A model generated the notes under the pieces. The model was not told where the DNA came from, did no database searches, and saw only the letters and a program-made list of their open reading frames with translations. This document shows, in pieces, positions 51,790 to 60,896 of a stretch of 64,000 bases of DNA. Position 1 is the stretch's first letter. Every line of letters begins with the position of its first letter. Where the stretch lies: positions 24,058 through 88,057 of the forward strand of contig NZ_JAHBCL010000022.1 of assembly GCF_018390735.1 (NCBI RefSeq). The letters run 5' to 3'. This DNA comes from Fusibacter paucivorans (lineage in GTDB: Bacteria; Bacillota; Clostridia; Peptostreptococcales; Acidaminobacteraceae). The position numbers were made by a program, and so were the translations under genes.

Positions 51790-52719
51790 ATGAATAAATT
51801 TGTATTTTTTGGTGGCAAAGGCGGTGTTGGCAAGACGACTTCTTCAGCCGCTTATGCTTATCATTGTTCAAAAGAAGGGCAGAAGACCCTTGTGGTTTCC
51901 ACCGATCCGGCACATTCGCTGTGCGATATTTTTCAAATGCCCATTGGCCCCAAAGTCATAACCATCGGCCTGAACCTTGATGCGCTGGAAATTGACCCGG
52001 CGCTTGAGAGTGAAGCCTACATTGAACGGATCAAGATTAATATGAAAGAAACGGTCAGTCCGGTTATTATTGGCGAAATTGAAAAACAACTTGATGCCGC
52101 TTCTGTTTCGCCGGGATCGGAAGAATCAGCTATCTTTGACAAGATGATTGAAATTGTCAATGACTATGGAGATCGCTATGACAAGATAATCTTCGATACG
52201 GCGCCGACGGGACATACGTTAAGATTGTTGTCACTGCCAGAACTCTTGGGAGGATGGCTTGACAAATTGATCGAAAAGCGGGAAAAGGCCGTTAAACTGC
52301 TTCAAATTGCTAATCGCGATGTCAAAAAACCCGTTTCAGAAGATCCTATTGTTTCAATATTATCCAAGCGGAAAGAAAGCTTGGAAAAGGCGCGTGCGAC
52401 ATTGATAGATGCGGCGCATATTAGTTTTGTATTTGTTTTAAATCCAGAAAAAATGCCGCTTGAGGAAACGAAGAAAGCGGTTGCCGTCTTAGAAAAATAT
52501 CATATCCCCGTCAATGATATCGTCGTTAACCGCATTTTACCGGACCATATGACTGATTCATTTTGGCAGGCTAGAAAAACACTGGAAAAGCAGTATCTTT
52601 CTGAAATTGACAGTTCATTTAGAAATCAGCGTATTATTAAAATACCGCTGCTTGATTCTGACGTCAGTGAGGCGCATATTGCCGCGATCGCGGCTTATTT
52701 CAATGAGATCAGTCAATAA
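51790..52719 (+). CDS. ArsA/GET3 family ATPase
   Basis: 309 residues, single ArsA domain. Deviant P-loop [10 protein letters not shown] at 8-17, switch I TDPAHSL near 44, switch [12 protein letters not shown] near 146. The CxxC zinc motif of GET3 and the paired-domain layout of arsenite-pump ArsA are absent, and no arsB or arsenic genes are near. Bacterial single-domain homologues are poorly understood; they may target proteins or respond to metals. ATG 51790 with GGGAGG upstream. Confidence 0.88.
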   Translation: MNKFVFFGGKGGVGKTTSSAAYAYHCSKEGQKTLVVSTDPAHSLCDIFQMPIGPKVITIGLNLDALEIDPALESEAYIERIKINMKETVSPVIIGEIEKQLDAASVSPGSEESAIFDKMIEIVNDYGDRYDKIIFDTAPTGHTLRLLSLPELLGGWLDKLIEKREKAVKLLQIANRDVKKPVSEDPIVSILSKRKESLEKARATLIDAAHISFVFVLNPEKMPLEETKKAVAVLEKYHIPVNDIVVNRILPDHMTDSFWQARKTLEKQYLSEIDSSFRNQRIIKIPLLDSDVSEAHIAAIAAYFNEISQ

Positions 52720-52739
52720 AAAGAAATAAGGAGAAACGC

Positions 52740-53231
52740 ATGAAAGTAAAACTCAGCGAGCTACTAAATCAATCGACGCCGGTTGGCAATAAACTTGCAC
52801 CTGAGGAGAGGGAAAGACGTATCAAACAATTGGATCCTGTTGCATTTGAAGTGACGCAGAACAGCGCAACAGAGAGACCGTTTTCACATGCTTACAATGC
52901 AGAAGACAGGGAAGGCATTTATGTCGATATCGTTTCAGGCAAACCGCTTTTTTGTTCGAAAGACAAATTCGATGCAGGGTGCGGATGGCCTAGCTTTACC
53001 AAGCCAATTGATTCTGAAACGATTGATTATCAGGAGGATTATTCACATCATATGGTGCGTGTTGAGATAAAAAGTCATGATTCTGACAGCCATCTTGGAC
53101 ATGTGTTTGACGATGGCATAGAACCGACGGGACTGCGCTATTGTGTCAATGGCGCAGCGCTTAGATTTATTCCCAAAGAGCGCTTGGAACAGGAAGGGTA
53201 TGGCAGCTGCTTGGCGCTTTTTGACGAATAG
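52740..53231 (+). CDS. msrB: peptide-methionine (R)-S-oxide reductase
   Basis: 163 residues. MsrB signatures CGWPSF (81-86), [11 protein letters not shown] and [11 protein letters not shown]; the catalytic Cys is Cys135. Cys72 in PLFCSKDKF is positioned to be a resolving Cys. The zinc-binding CxxC pairs are missing, so this is the zinc-free type. GGAG seven bases before the ATG; 20 bases after the ATPase gene. Repairs oxidised methionine. Confidence 0.95.
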   Translation: MKVKLSELLNQSTPVGNKLAPEERERRIKQLDPVAFEVTQNSATERPFSHAYNAEDREGIYVDIVSGKPLFCSKDKFDAGCGWPSFTKPIDSETIDYQEDYSHHMVRVEIKSHDSDSHLGHVFDDGIEPTGLRYCVNGAALRFIPKERLEQEGYGSCLALFDE

Positions 53232-53340
53232 GATGCATGCCGGGTAATGATGCACCTTTGGACAATGATGCATTTGGCGCCAATAGACATTGTAAGAATG
53301 CGTATTTAAATTTGGATATTGTTATGAATAGGAGGCGTAC

Positions 53341-54138
53341 ATGAAGAAAGTATTAATTGCAGGACTCATACTCGTGCTTAGTATGATGGTGCTGACAGGA
53401 TGCCAAGGCGAGGTGAAAGCGGAAGAACCGCTAAAAATTGGCATGGAACTTAAATATCCGCCGTTTGAAACAAAAGATGCGGACGGGAATCCGGCAGGCG
53501 CATCTGTTATGCTGGCCAATGCACTTGGTGAATATTTAGGGCGTGATATTGAAATTATTGACACGCCTTATACGAGTTTGATTCCGGCACTCGAACAGGG
53601 CAACATCGATCTGATTATCTCTTCAATGACGATTACACCATCAAGAGAAGAGGTTGTCGACTTCTCAGAACCATACACGACGAGTCAGCTGATGATGCTC
53701 GTGTATAAAGATTCTAAAGTGCAGTCAGCAGCTGATCTCAATGATCCGGATGTCATCATCGCTTCCAAGACGGGAACAATCGGTGCCATTTGGGCAGAGG
53801 GCAATGCGCCGGAGGCGCAAATTAAGAACATTGACGAAGAAGCCAGTGCGGTTCTCGAAGTGGCCCAGGGAAAGGCCGATGTGTTTATTTACGATCCGCT
53901 TTCAATCATCAGACATCATGAAAATTATGCCGATACGACTCGTGCGGTATTAGAACCGCTTCCAAACACCAAAGGATGGGGAATCGCAATGCGGAAAGGT
54001 GAAGAGGCGCTTAAAGAACAGGTGAACGCCTTCATCGAAAAGGCCAAAACGGATGGTACTTATGATAATATTAGAGAAACGTATTTACAGGATAAAATTA
54101 AAGAGTTTGAAGACTACGGCCTTGACTTTTTCTTCTAA
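53341..54138 (+). CDS. amino-acid ABC transporter substrate-binding lipoprotein
   Basis: 265 residues. Lipoprotein signal MKKVLIAGLILVLSMMVLTGC, then a family-3 solute-binding fold (LKIGMELKYPPFETKDADGN, DLIISSMTITPSREE, FIYDPLSIIRH). Family members bind polar amino acids or cystine. GGAGG before the ATG. The preceding gap repeats AATGATGCA twice (around 53247-53272). A hairpin separates it from the permease gene. Confidence 0.92.
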   Translation: MKKVLIAGLILVLSMMVLTGCQGEVKAEEPLKIGMELKYPPFETKDADGNPAGASVMLANALGEYLGRDIEIIDTPYTSLIPALEQGNIDLIISSMTITPSREEVVDFSEPYTTSQLMMLVYKDSKVQSAADLNDPDVIIASKTGTIGAIWAEGNAPEAQIKNIDEEASAVLEVAQGKADVFIYDPLSIIRHHENYADTTRAVLEPLPNTKGWGIAMRKGEEALKEQVNAFIEKAKTDGTYDNIRETYLQDKIKEFEDYGLDFFF

Positions 54139-54172
54139 AGTGAATACGGATAAAACAACTGTTAATTGAAGG

Positions 54173-54201
54173 GGCGTCCCCAATTGCTTGAAGGGGACGC
54201 C
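54173..54201 (+). promoter_or_regulatory. intercistronic hairpin in the ABC operon
   Basis: A perfect 9-bp G/C-rich stem GGCGTCCCC/GGGGACGCC (54173-54181, 54193-54201) without a U-tract, between binding-protein and permease genes. Such hairpins usually stabilise the upstream mRNA, giving more binding protein than permease. Confidence 0.65.
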
Positions 54202-54221
54202 TATTAATGAAAGGGCAAATT

Positions 54222-54977
54222 ATGAAAAAAAGCATCAGTTTTGCACTCGCGCTCATTGCCTATTTATTCTTTTTCTATTATGTTATGGTGCTCGCAGTTG
54301 ATAAAGTCTCTGATTACAGTATTTATGCAGTCTACTGGCGTGTTATATTCAGAGGATGGCTGACAACCATTATGCTCAGTGGCCTTTCGCTCTTGCTGTC
54401 ATTGCTCGTCGGTCTCGTTCTGTATCTAATGGTGGAATCAAAAATTAGTTTCTTCTATTTCTTGGCAGAAATTCACAAGACCATTATTTTTGGGACCCCG
54501 CTGCTCGTCGTGGCCATTGTCGCCTATTACTATATCGGCGACGCCTTTCACATTGATTCAAAATTCTGGGTTGGCGTGTTGACCCTAGCGCTTTATATTG
54601 GCGCCTATATATCCGATATCTACAAAGGTGCGATTGAAGGCATTCATGAAAATCAGTGGCAGACGGCGAAAATGTTTGGCCTCACTAAATACCAGACTTA
54701 TCGCTATGTAATTTTTCCACAAGTATTAAAGAGTATTTTGCCGCCATTGGCTGGACAGTTTGCTTTGACCATTAAAGGGAGTGCTTTGCTCTCCTATATG
54801 GCAACAGATGAATTTTTGAATACTGTCAAAACGGTACAGTCCATTAGTTTTCGGTATCCGGAGGGCTTTATCATTATTGCGATCGGCTATTGGCTTTTAA
54901 CCGTTCCATTGGTTGTTGTCGTTAGAATATTTGAAAAACGCGTCAATTATAAGGAGCAGACATGGAACTTAAAATAA
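54222..54977 (+). CDS. amino-acid ABC transporter permease
   Basis: About 251 residues, five or six membrane helices, His/Glu/Gln/Arg/opine permease type. The EAA loop GAIEGIHENQWQTAKMFGLT contacts the ATPase. The N-terminal helix is unusually long before the HisM-like core, which starts near WRVIFRGWLTTIMLSG. ATG 54222 has AAAGGG upstream; ATG 54207 is an alternative. Its end overlaps the ATPase gene by 16 bases. Confidence 0.9.
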   Translation: MKKSISFALALIAYLFFFYYVMVLAVDKVSDYSIYAVYWRVIFRGWLTTIMLSGLSLLLSLLVGLVLYLMVESKISFFYFLAEIHKTIIFGTPLLVVAIVAYYYIGDAFHIDSKFWVGVLTLALYIGAYISDIYKGAIEGIHENQWQTAKMFGLTKYQTYRYVIFPQVLKSILPPLAGQFALTIKGSALLSYMATDEFLNTVKTVQSISFRYPEGFIIIAIGYWLLTVPLVVVVRIFEKRVNYKEQTWNLK

Positions 54978-55690
54978 ACGGATTGAGCAAGTATTATGGC
55001 AGCAAACAAGTTCTGTCAGATATTCATATTAATGTTTCGAACTTGCAGGTGCTGTCACTCATCGGGGCATCCGGCAGCGGCAAATCTACGCTGCTGAGAC
55101 TGATTGCCGGATTAGAGCCTTATGAAACCGGCGAAATTATTGTCAATGGTACTGGGATTAACCAAGGTGATTTATCTGACTACCGAAAGAATGTTGGCTT
55201 TGTTTTTCAAGATCACAATCTTTTTGCACACCTTTCCGTATTAGACAATATTTTGCTTATTCTCGACAAGGTGCATCATCTAAATGATTCTGAAACGAGA
55301 GCGCGCGTCATTTCACTGCTCAAGCAATTTGGCCTCGAAGAACATATGCACAAACTGCCGCATCAGATCAGTGGTGGACAGTCGCAGCGCGCGTCTATTG
55401 TCAGAGCGCTAGCCATTGAGCCGGAAATTATTTTACTCGATGAACCCACTTCGTCATTGGACCCCGTACTCACTTATGAAGTGCTGACGGCGATAAAAAA
55501 GCTGGCAGAGAATGCAAGAGACTTTATTATTGTGACTCATGAAATCGGTTTTGCAAAACATATCGCTGATTATGTGATCTTTATGGAAGACGGTAAAATT
55601 ATTGAACACGGCAGCAATGCTATTCTCGATTCACCGCAGACGGCACAGTTAAAACATTTTCTGGATAAAGTCCTGTCATTCACGGCGTAA
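54962..55690 (+). CDS. amino-acid ABC transporter ATP-binding protein
   Basis: 242 residues. Walker A GASGSGKST near 34-42, Q-loop VFQDHNLF, signature SGGQSQRASI, Walker B IILLDEPTSSLD and H-loop VTHE are all intact (GlnQ/HisP group). It starts inside the end of the permease gene. Drives uptake with the two preceding genes. Confidence 0.94.
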   Translation: MELKINGLSKYYGSKQVLSDIHINVSNLQVLSLIGASGSGKSTLLRLIAGLEPYETGEIIVNGTGINQGDLSDYRKNVGFVFQDHNLFAHLSVLDNILLILDKVHHLNDSETRARVISLLKQFGLEEHMHKLPHQISGGQSQRASIVRALAIEPEIILLDEPTSSLDPVLTYEVLTAIKKLAENARDFIIVTHEIGFAKHIADYVIFMEDGKIIEHGSNAILDSPQTAQLKHFLDKVLSFTA

Positions 55691-55775
55691 AGTCCTAATC
55701 ATGCGGTTGATAGACCTCGGTTTTATGACAAAGTGTATCATTTGTGAACGAAATGTAAATCATAGGGGACGGTAC

Positions 55776-55803
55776 TTGAATTATCCTTCCGTTGTGCTAT
55801 ACT
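55776..55803 (+). promoter_or_regulatory. promoter of the RAYT-like gene
   Basis: TTGAAT (55776-55781), 16 bases, TATACT (55798-55803), with TG-N extended -10 (TGCTATACT). Confidence 0.65.
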
Positions 55804-55825
55804 ATAGCCAAGGTGAGGTGATGAT

Positions 55826-56518
55826 ATGGCACGAAAAGCAAGAAAGCTAGATGCTTTCGGAATCTATGCCATCCGTCAGACCGCTTCTGATAACAGGCCT
55901 TTGTTTCAGGATGATGCAGATCGGGTTAAATTTTTAAAGATTGTCAAACAGGCAAAAATGCGTTTTAAGTTTAAACTTTATGCATTTTGTGTTAAAGCAT
56001 CCTCGCATTATGATCTGATTATTGATGCAAACGGCAGCGACTTGTCACAAGTGATGAAATCCATTAATATCGCCTATGCGATGTATGTTGGTGCAGAGGG
56101 CAAGCTCTTTAAAGATCGTTATAAGAGTGAGCAGTTGTTAACAGGCGATCCGGTAAGATCGCGAATAAGGCAGTTTTTAGATGAGCAGATGTCTTGTGAA
56201 CATCTACAGGCTTTTGAATCGGTAACATCTGTTATTGATCTTTATGCAGAGGGCGATGAGGGTACTGATGATACGACGGTTTGTGAAAATTGTCTTCAGG
56301 ATATGGATGCCGCGGTAATGAAGCTGGCAGAAATCGCCAGAACAAGGCAATGCCCTGTGGGCTCGCTATTAAAAGATAAGGTAACCCGTGACCAGCTGAT
56401 CTTAGATTTTAGAAGATCATCAACGCTTTCACTAAAAGAATTGGGAGAGGTCTTTGGCGGTCTGTCCGAAAGTACTGTATGTAAGATATTGAAAGATCAA
56501 TGCCGCAAGGCATTTTAA
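55826..56518 (+). CDS. Y1-transposase-like (RAYT-type) protein with altered HUH motif
   Basis: 230 residues. Residues 1-120 follow the IS200/REP-associated tyrosine transposase fold (MARKARK, GIYAIRQTASDNRPLFQDDADRVKFLKI, GKLFKDRYKSEQL). The motif that should read HxH is HYD at 61-63 (SSHYDLII), so a metal ligand is missing. The C-terminal part (about 175-228) is a DnaA/HTH-like segment (LSLKELGEVFGGLSESTVCKIL). No terminal repeats were seen around it. It is probably a domesticated, non-transposing DNA-binding protein. Confidence 0.75.
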   Translation: MARKARKLDAFGIYAIRQTASDNRPLFQDDADRVKFLKIVKQAKMRFKFKLYAFCVKASSHYDLIIDANGSDLSQVMKSINIAYAMYVGAEGKLFKDRYKSEQLLTGDPVRSRIRQFLDEQMSCEHLQAFESVTSVIDLYAEGDEGTDDTTVCENCLQDMDAAVMKLAEIARTRQCPVGSLLKDKVTRDQLILDFRRSSTLSLKELGEVFGGLSESTVCKILKDQCRKAF

Positions 56519-56570
56519 AAAGCAAAGCAATTCAAGTAACGTCCCCGATGTAGGGGGGAAGGAGTTCGTC

Positions 56571-57542
56571 ATGAATTTAAATTTCGATTTCGGCAGTGTT
56601 AAGAAATCACCTGCACTTGATGAGAATATTCTTTACGATGTACTCATCATCGGCACGGGTCCGGCGGGTTTGAACGCTGCACTCTATGCAAAGCGAAAGG
56701 GTCTTTCCGTAGGGATGTTCACTTCAAAGATGGGTGGCCAAGTGGTTGATACGTCAATTGTAGAAAATTATTTGGGTATTCAGCAAGTAACGGGTGAACA
56801 ACTGGTTGAGCAGTTTGTTGCACATGTTAATGCGCTTAAGATTCCAATACTTAAGGATGCAGAGGTCCTGAAGATAAAAAAAGATGAAGACGGCTTGTTT
56901 AAGATACAAGCATCCGGTTTTAAGATATATCGTTCTAAAACCGTTATTATGACAACAGGCAGCAAGCCGAGAAAGCTTGGCGTAAAAGGTGAGGATACTT
57001 ATCTGGGCAGAGGGGTTGCCTACTGTGCCATCTGTGATGGTCCACTGTTCGAAGATCGCAATGTCATTGTTGCTGGCGGCGGCAATTCAGCAATCGAAGC
57101 GGCAATTGATCTCTCGAAAGTTGCAAAGCATGTACAAGTTGTCCATCGAAGCCAGCTTAGAGCCGATCAAATTATCGTAGATAAGTTAAAAAATATTCAG
57201 AATATAGATATTTTACTGGAGACGAAAATTGTTGAGGTCAAAGGCGATCAGCTCGTCAATGGCATTATCGCTGAAGATAAATCGGGTAAGACGATTGAAA
57301 TACCTACAGACGGTGTTTTTGTTGAAATCGGTTATTTGCCGAATAATGCACTGGCAAAGGGATTGGTTGAACTCAACGACCACGGTGAAGTGAAAGTGAA
57401 TTTACGGGCGGAGACTTCTTTGCCTGGGCTGTTTGCAGCCGGGGATGTGACAGATGTCCCATATAAACAAATTGTTATCAGTGCCGGCGATGGTGCTAAA
57501 GCAGCACTTTCGGCCAATGATTACATTAATAAAATGAAATAG
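56571..57542 (+). CDS. trxB: thioredoxin-reductase-like flavoprotein (AhpF C-terminal type)
   Basis: 323 residues. FAD motif GTGPAG (28-33), redox pair CAIC (Cys152, Cys155), second nucleotide motif AGGGNSAIEAA and HRSQLR for NADPH, and C-terminal FAAGDVTD. Residues 30-70 (PAGLNAALYAKRKGLSVGMF, GGQVVDTSIVENYLG) look more like the flavoprotein half of AhpF than classical TrxB. A tandem thioredoxin-fold protein follows 75 bases later. Symbol by family. Confidence 0.87.
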   Translation: MNLNFDFGSVKKSPALDENILYDVLIIGTGPAGLNAALYAKRKGLSVGMFTSKMGGQVVDTSIVENYLGIQQVTGEQLVEQFVAHVNALKIPILKDAEVLKIKKDEDGLFKIQASGFKIYRSKTVIMTTGSKPRKLGVKGEDTYLGRGVAYCAICDGPLFEDRNVIVAGGGNSAIEAAIDLSKVAKHVQVVHRSQLRADQIIVDKLKNIQNIDILLETKIVEVKGDQLVNGIIAEDKSGKTIEIPTDGVFVEIGYLPNNALAKGLVELNDHGEVKVNLRAETSLPGLFAAGDVTDVPYKQIVISAGDGAKAALSANDYINKMK

Positions 57543-57617
57543 CAAACGCATGTTAAACGCATTGAATGCACACTGAAGATGCTGCCGAAAACGCGGCCAA
57601 CTAACAGGAGGTTTAAA

Positions 57618-58265
57618 ATGAAATTATTAAACGATGACTTAAGAAACCAATTGAAAGAAGTATTCCAAGACATGAAAGATGATGTAACAATTGCTGTCTT
57701 TACAAAGTCGGGAACTTGCAATACCTGTACAGAAACCATATCATTTATGGAAGAGATCGAAACCCTCAGCGATAAAATTCACTTAAAGAAATTAGACATT
57801 GAAAACGATGCAGAACTTGCTAAAGCCTATGATGTACAAATGGTGCCAAGTATTGTTCTCTTAAATAAAGATGAAGCTTATGTCGGTATCAAATTTAACG
57901 GTATTCCGGCTGGACACGAAATTAATTCTTTCATTCCAGGGATTCTAGAAGTTTCCGGTTCAGGTGAACAACTGCCTGAAGGCTTTTTGAAACAATTAGA
58001 AACGGTTAAAAAGCCTGTCAATATTAAAGTGTTTGTAACACTAAGCTGTCCACACTGCCCGGGTGCTGTTCAAAAAGCACACAAACTGGCGCTCGAAAAT
58101 GAATTTATTAATGCGGAAATGATTGAAGCACAGACGTTTGATGAGATTTCAAATAAGTTTAACGTATCCAGTGTACCGAAAATCGTTATTAACGATCAAT
58201 ATGAATTCGTTGGTAATCAGCCGCTTGAAGTCTTTGTTGAAGAAATTCAAAAGACACAGGCATAA
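57618..58265 (+). CDS. glutaredoxin-like protein disulfide oxidoreductase (AhpF N-terminal type)
   Basis: 215 residues, two thioredoxin folds in tandem. CNTC (Cys34-Cys37) in the first and CPHC (Cys144-Cys147) in the second, with cis-Pro loops MVPS and SVPK. This resembles archaeal PDO and the N-terminal half of AhpF, in which the second CxxC takes electrons from the flavoprotein. ATG 57618 has AGGAGG upstream. Together with the preceding gene it forms a split AhpF-like pair; no ahpC is near. Confidence 0.87.
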   Translation: MKLLNDDLRNQLKEVFQDMKDDVTIAVFTKSGTCNTCTETISFMEEIETLSDKIHLKKLDIENDAELAKAYDVQMVPSIVLLNKDEAYVGIKFNGIPAGHEINSFIPGILEVSGSGEQLPEGFLKQLETVKKPVNIKVFVTLSCPHCPGAVQKAHKLALENEFINAEMIEAQTFDEISNKFNVSSVPKIVINDQYEFVGNQPLEVFVEEIQKTQA

Positions 58266-58333
58266 AAATTTTCCGATATCATGCATGAGGCTGCGGAACG
58301 GTTTGAAATAGATTAAATAAAATATCAATGGCA

Positions 58334-58362
58334 AACACCGGAATGTATTCCGGTGTTTTTGC
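58334..58362 (+). terminator. terminator after disulfide oxidoreductase
   Basis: AAACACCGGAA-TGTA-TTCCGGTGTTT (58334-58359), followed by TT. Confidence 0.85.
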
Positions 58363-58471
58363 ACTGGATATCTGTTTTCACCGACTGTTTCGGCAGATCA
58401 TAAAGATAAAATCAAAATATAATTTGTAGGTTTATACCCTTGATTGTATTCACATGTAGAAGGAGTGGATC

Positions 58472-59281
58472 GTGACATTTTTGAAATTAAACAATGGCAT
58501 TCAGATGCCTTTATCAGGTCTTGGGACTTGGGATTTAAACGGTGAGGAATGCATTGATACCGTTGCGACGGCATTGCAAAATGGTTATCAGCTAATTGAT
58601 ACGGCACAAATGTACGGCAATGAGCAAGCAGTTGGTGCGGGTATTAAGAAGAGCGGCGTTAAGCGAGATCGTTTATTTCTAACCACGAAGCTATACAGGA
58701 GAAACAATAGCTATAATAAGGCCAAAAGTGCAATTGATGAATCACTTAAAAAACTAAATGTGGACTATGTTGATTTATTATTGCTGCATGAGCCCCATTC
58801 GCAGGAACTGGAAATGTACAGGGCGCTGGAAGAGGCGTATAGAGCCGGCAAAGCGAGAGCAATTGGCATTTCAAATTATGATAAAGACAGGTATGTGCAG
58901 TTCATTGAAAAATGTGATGTGCTTCCCGCCGTTAATCAGCTCGAAGCACATGTTTATTATCAGAAATGGGCGTATCAGGAATTCATGAACGAGCAGGGGA
59001 CACAAATGCAGGCGTGGTCTCCGTTAGCACAGGGAATAGATCGAATTGCTGAACTGCCGGTACTAAAAGATATTGGCATGAAATACCAGAAGTCAGGCGC
59101 CCAAGTAGCGCTTCGGTTTTTAGTACAAAGGGGCATTTCCGTGATTCCAAAATCTAGACATAGGGAACGTCTATTAGAGAACTTAGCAATCTATGATTTT
59201 AATCTTTCAAACGAAGAAATGAATCAAATCAAAAAAATAGATCGAAACGATACGCTGTTTCCATGGACAAAGGCGTTTTAA
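58472..59281 (+). CDS. aldo/keto reductase
   Basis: 269 residues, GTG start with AAGGAG upstream. TIM-barrel AKR: GLGTWDL, the catalytic tetrad Asp (LIDTAQMYGNE with Tyr), Lys (FLTTKLYRR) and His (LLLHEPH), and the NADPH-binding VIPKSRHRERLLEN. Closest to the 2,5-diketo-D-gluconate reductase/glyoxal reductase group. Substrate not predictable; flanked by terminators, monocistronic. Confidence 0.92.
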   Translation: MTFLKLNNGIQMPLSGLGTWDLNGEECIDTVATALQNGYQLIDTAQMYGNEQAVGAGIKKSGVKRDRLFLTTKLYRRNNSYNKAKSAIDESLKKLNVDYVDLLLLHEPHSQELEMYRALEEAYRAGKARAIGISNYDKDRYVQFIEKCDVLPAVNQLEAHVYYQKWAYQEFMNEQGTQMQAWSPLAQGIDRIAELPVLKDIGMKYQKSGAQVALRFLVQRGISVIPKSRHRERLLENLAIYDFNLSNEEMNQIKKIDRNDTLFPWTKAF

Positions 59282-59467
59282 TAACATTTGGGCATAAACA
59301 AGATTGGATATTTTAAAATTGCACAATCTATCAGGGCAATGAAGCAGTGTCCATTGAATTGCGACGGATTACATTAAACCGTTCATTTGAGATTTCTCGA
59401 AACAAATCGCCGCAATCAGAACGAAGTCGAATGACGGTTAAATCTTTAGAGCCAGTTCTCATAGACG

Positions 59468-59496
59468 TTTGGGGACTGGTTATTTTATGCTATAAT
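59468..59496 (+). promoter_or_regulatory. extended -10 promoter of MATE gene
   Basis: TTTGGG (59468-59473), 17 bases, TATAAT (59491-59496) with TGC directly before it. CCAGT/ACTGG (around 59453-59479) folds across the -35. Confidence 0.6.
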
Positions 59497-59531
59497 GAAA
59501 ATAATGAGCATAGACAGTGAGGAATAGCAGC

Positions 59532-60896
59532 ATGAAACAATCAGAAAATAAAATGGGCTATCTGCCCATCCCGAAACTAATTATGACGATGTCGCTCCCT
59601 GCGGTGCTGTCGATGATGGTACAGGCGCTTTACAATATTGTAGACAGTATTTTCGTCGCAAAAATCAATGAGGAAGCGATTACGGCACTGTCTCTGGCAT
59701 TTCCAGTACAGCTCGTCATCGTCGCTTGTTTTGTCGGCATGGGCGTCGGCATTAATTCGTCGATTTCAAGAAAACTTGGTGCGAAAGATACAGAAGGTGC
59801 AATGATGACAGCAGAACACGGTTTCTTAATTGCCGGTGTTCTCTATGGATTCGTTGCATTGTTGGGCTTGTTCTTTGTCGATCCATTTGTCAAACTTTTT
59901 ACAGAGGATGCTTTGATTATTCGTTATAGTCACAGCTATTTAACCATTATTATGCTTTTCGCCTTTGGCCGTATCTTTGCACAGGTTGGCGTCAGCATTT
60001 TTCAGGGGACAGGTGAAATGCTCGTGCCAATGGTATCACAACTCATAGGTGCCGTAACGAATATCATTTTAGATCCGATTCTTATATTTGGGTATTTTGG
60101 TTTACCGGCGCTTGGCGTCCCGGGTGCTGCGATTGCAACGATTATTGCCCAAATTGTCTCGATGATTTTTGTCTTGTTGTATTTGACGCGTTTCAAACGT
60201 GTGATAACATTTAAACTTAAAGGCTTTCATGTGAATAGGCTTATTTTAAAACAGATTGTCATCGTTGGATTGCCCGCAGCAGCTATGCAGGCGCTGGCAT
60301 CTGTAATGCTGGTGGGTTTAAACCTCATCTTAGCGGGGTTTACCACAACGGCAGTTGCCGTTCTCGGGATCTATTATAAATTGCAGTCTTTTGTGTTTAT
60401 GCCCGTTTTCGGCTTGTCGCAGGGATTAATGCCGATCGTTGGCTATAATTACGGCGCTCGTAATAAGACGAGGCTAACATCTGCATTAAAATTGGCACTG
60501 GGTATTGCTTTTGCATATATGACACTGGGACTTGTGGTTTTTCAACTGTTCTCACGCGAAATGATCTTGTTGTTCAGTGGCACCGAAGATATGCTGGCAA
60601 TTGGTAAACATGCATTTCGAATCATCAGCATGGGTTATCCGCTCGCTGCGATTTCCATCGTTATCAGTACGGCTTTCCAAGGGCTGGGGGATGCCTATTT
60701 GAGTATGATCGTCGCGTTTATTCGTCAGATTATCGTATTGCTGCCATTGGCGGCACTTCTTGGAAAATTCTTTGGAATCGACACACTGTGGTATGCCTTT
60801 TTCTTTTCTGAAGTTGTAGGCACGAGCGTTGTGCTTTGGTTTTATCAAAAAACATATCGGACAAAAATTGCAATGCTGGAGGAAACGTCGTCATGA
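59532..60896 (+). CDS. MATE family efflux transporter
   Basis: About 454 residues, twelve helices. MATE signatures: KLIMTMSLPAVLSMMVQALYNIVDSIFVA, EEAITALSLAFPVQL, GMGVGINSSISRKLGAKD and, in the C-half, FGLSQGLMPIVGYNYGARN. Exports cationic drugs or metabolites using Na+ or H+. GAGGA lies eight bases before ATG 59532; a GTG at 59517 is the alternative. Its stop overlaps the start of the hydrolase gene by four bases. Confidence 0.93.
   Translation: MKQSENKMGYLPIPKLIMTMSLPAVLSMMVQALYNIVDSIFVAKINEEAITALSLAFPVQLVIVACFVGMGVGINSSISRKLGAKDTEGAMMTAEHGFLIAGVLYGFVALLGLFFVDPFVKLFTEDALIIRYSHSYLTIIMLFAFGRIFAQVGVSIFQGTGEMLVPMVSQLIGAVTNIILDPILIFGYFGLPALGVPGAAIATIIAQIVSMIFVLLYLTRFKRVITFKLKGFHVNRLILKQIVIVGLPAAAMQALASVMLVGLNLILAGFTTTAVAVLGIYYKLQSFVFMPVFGLSQGLMPIVGYNYGARNKTRLTSALKLALGIAFAYMTLGLVVFQLFSREMILLFSGTEDMLAIGKHAFRIISMGYPLAAISIVISTAFQGLGDAYLSMIVAFIRQIIVLLPLAALLGKFFGIDTLWYAFFFSEVVGTSVVLWFYQKTYRTKIAMLEETSS

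Noticed and set aside
51790..52719. Arsenic-resistance operon
   Set aside because: No arsB, arsC, arsR or arsD nearby, and the ATPase is single-domain.
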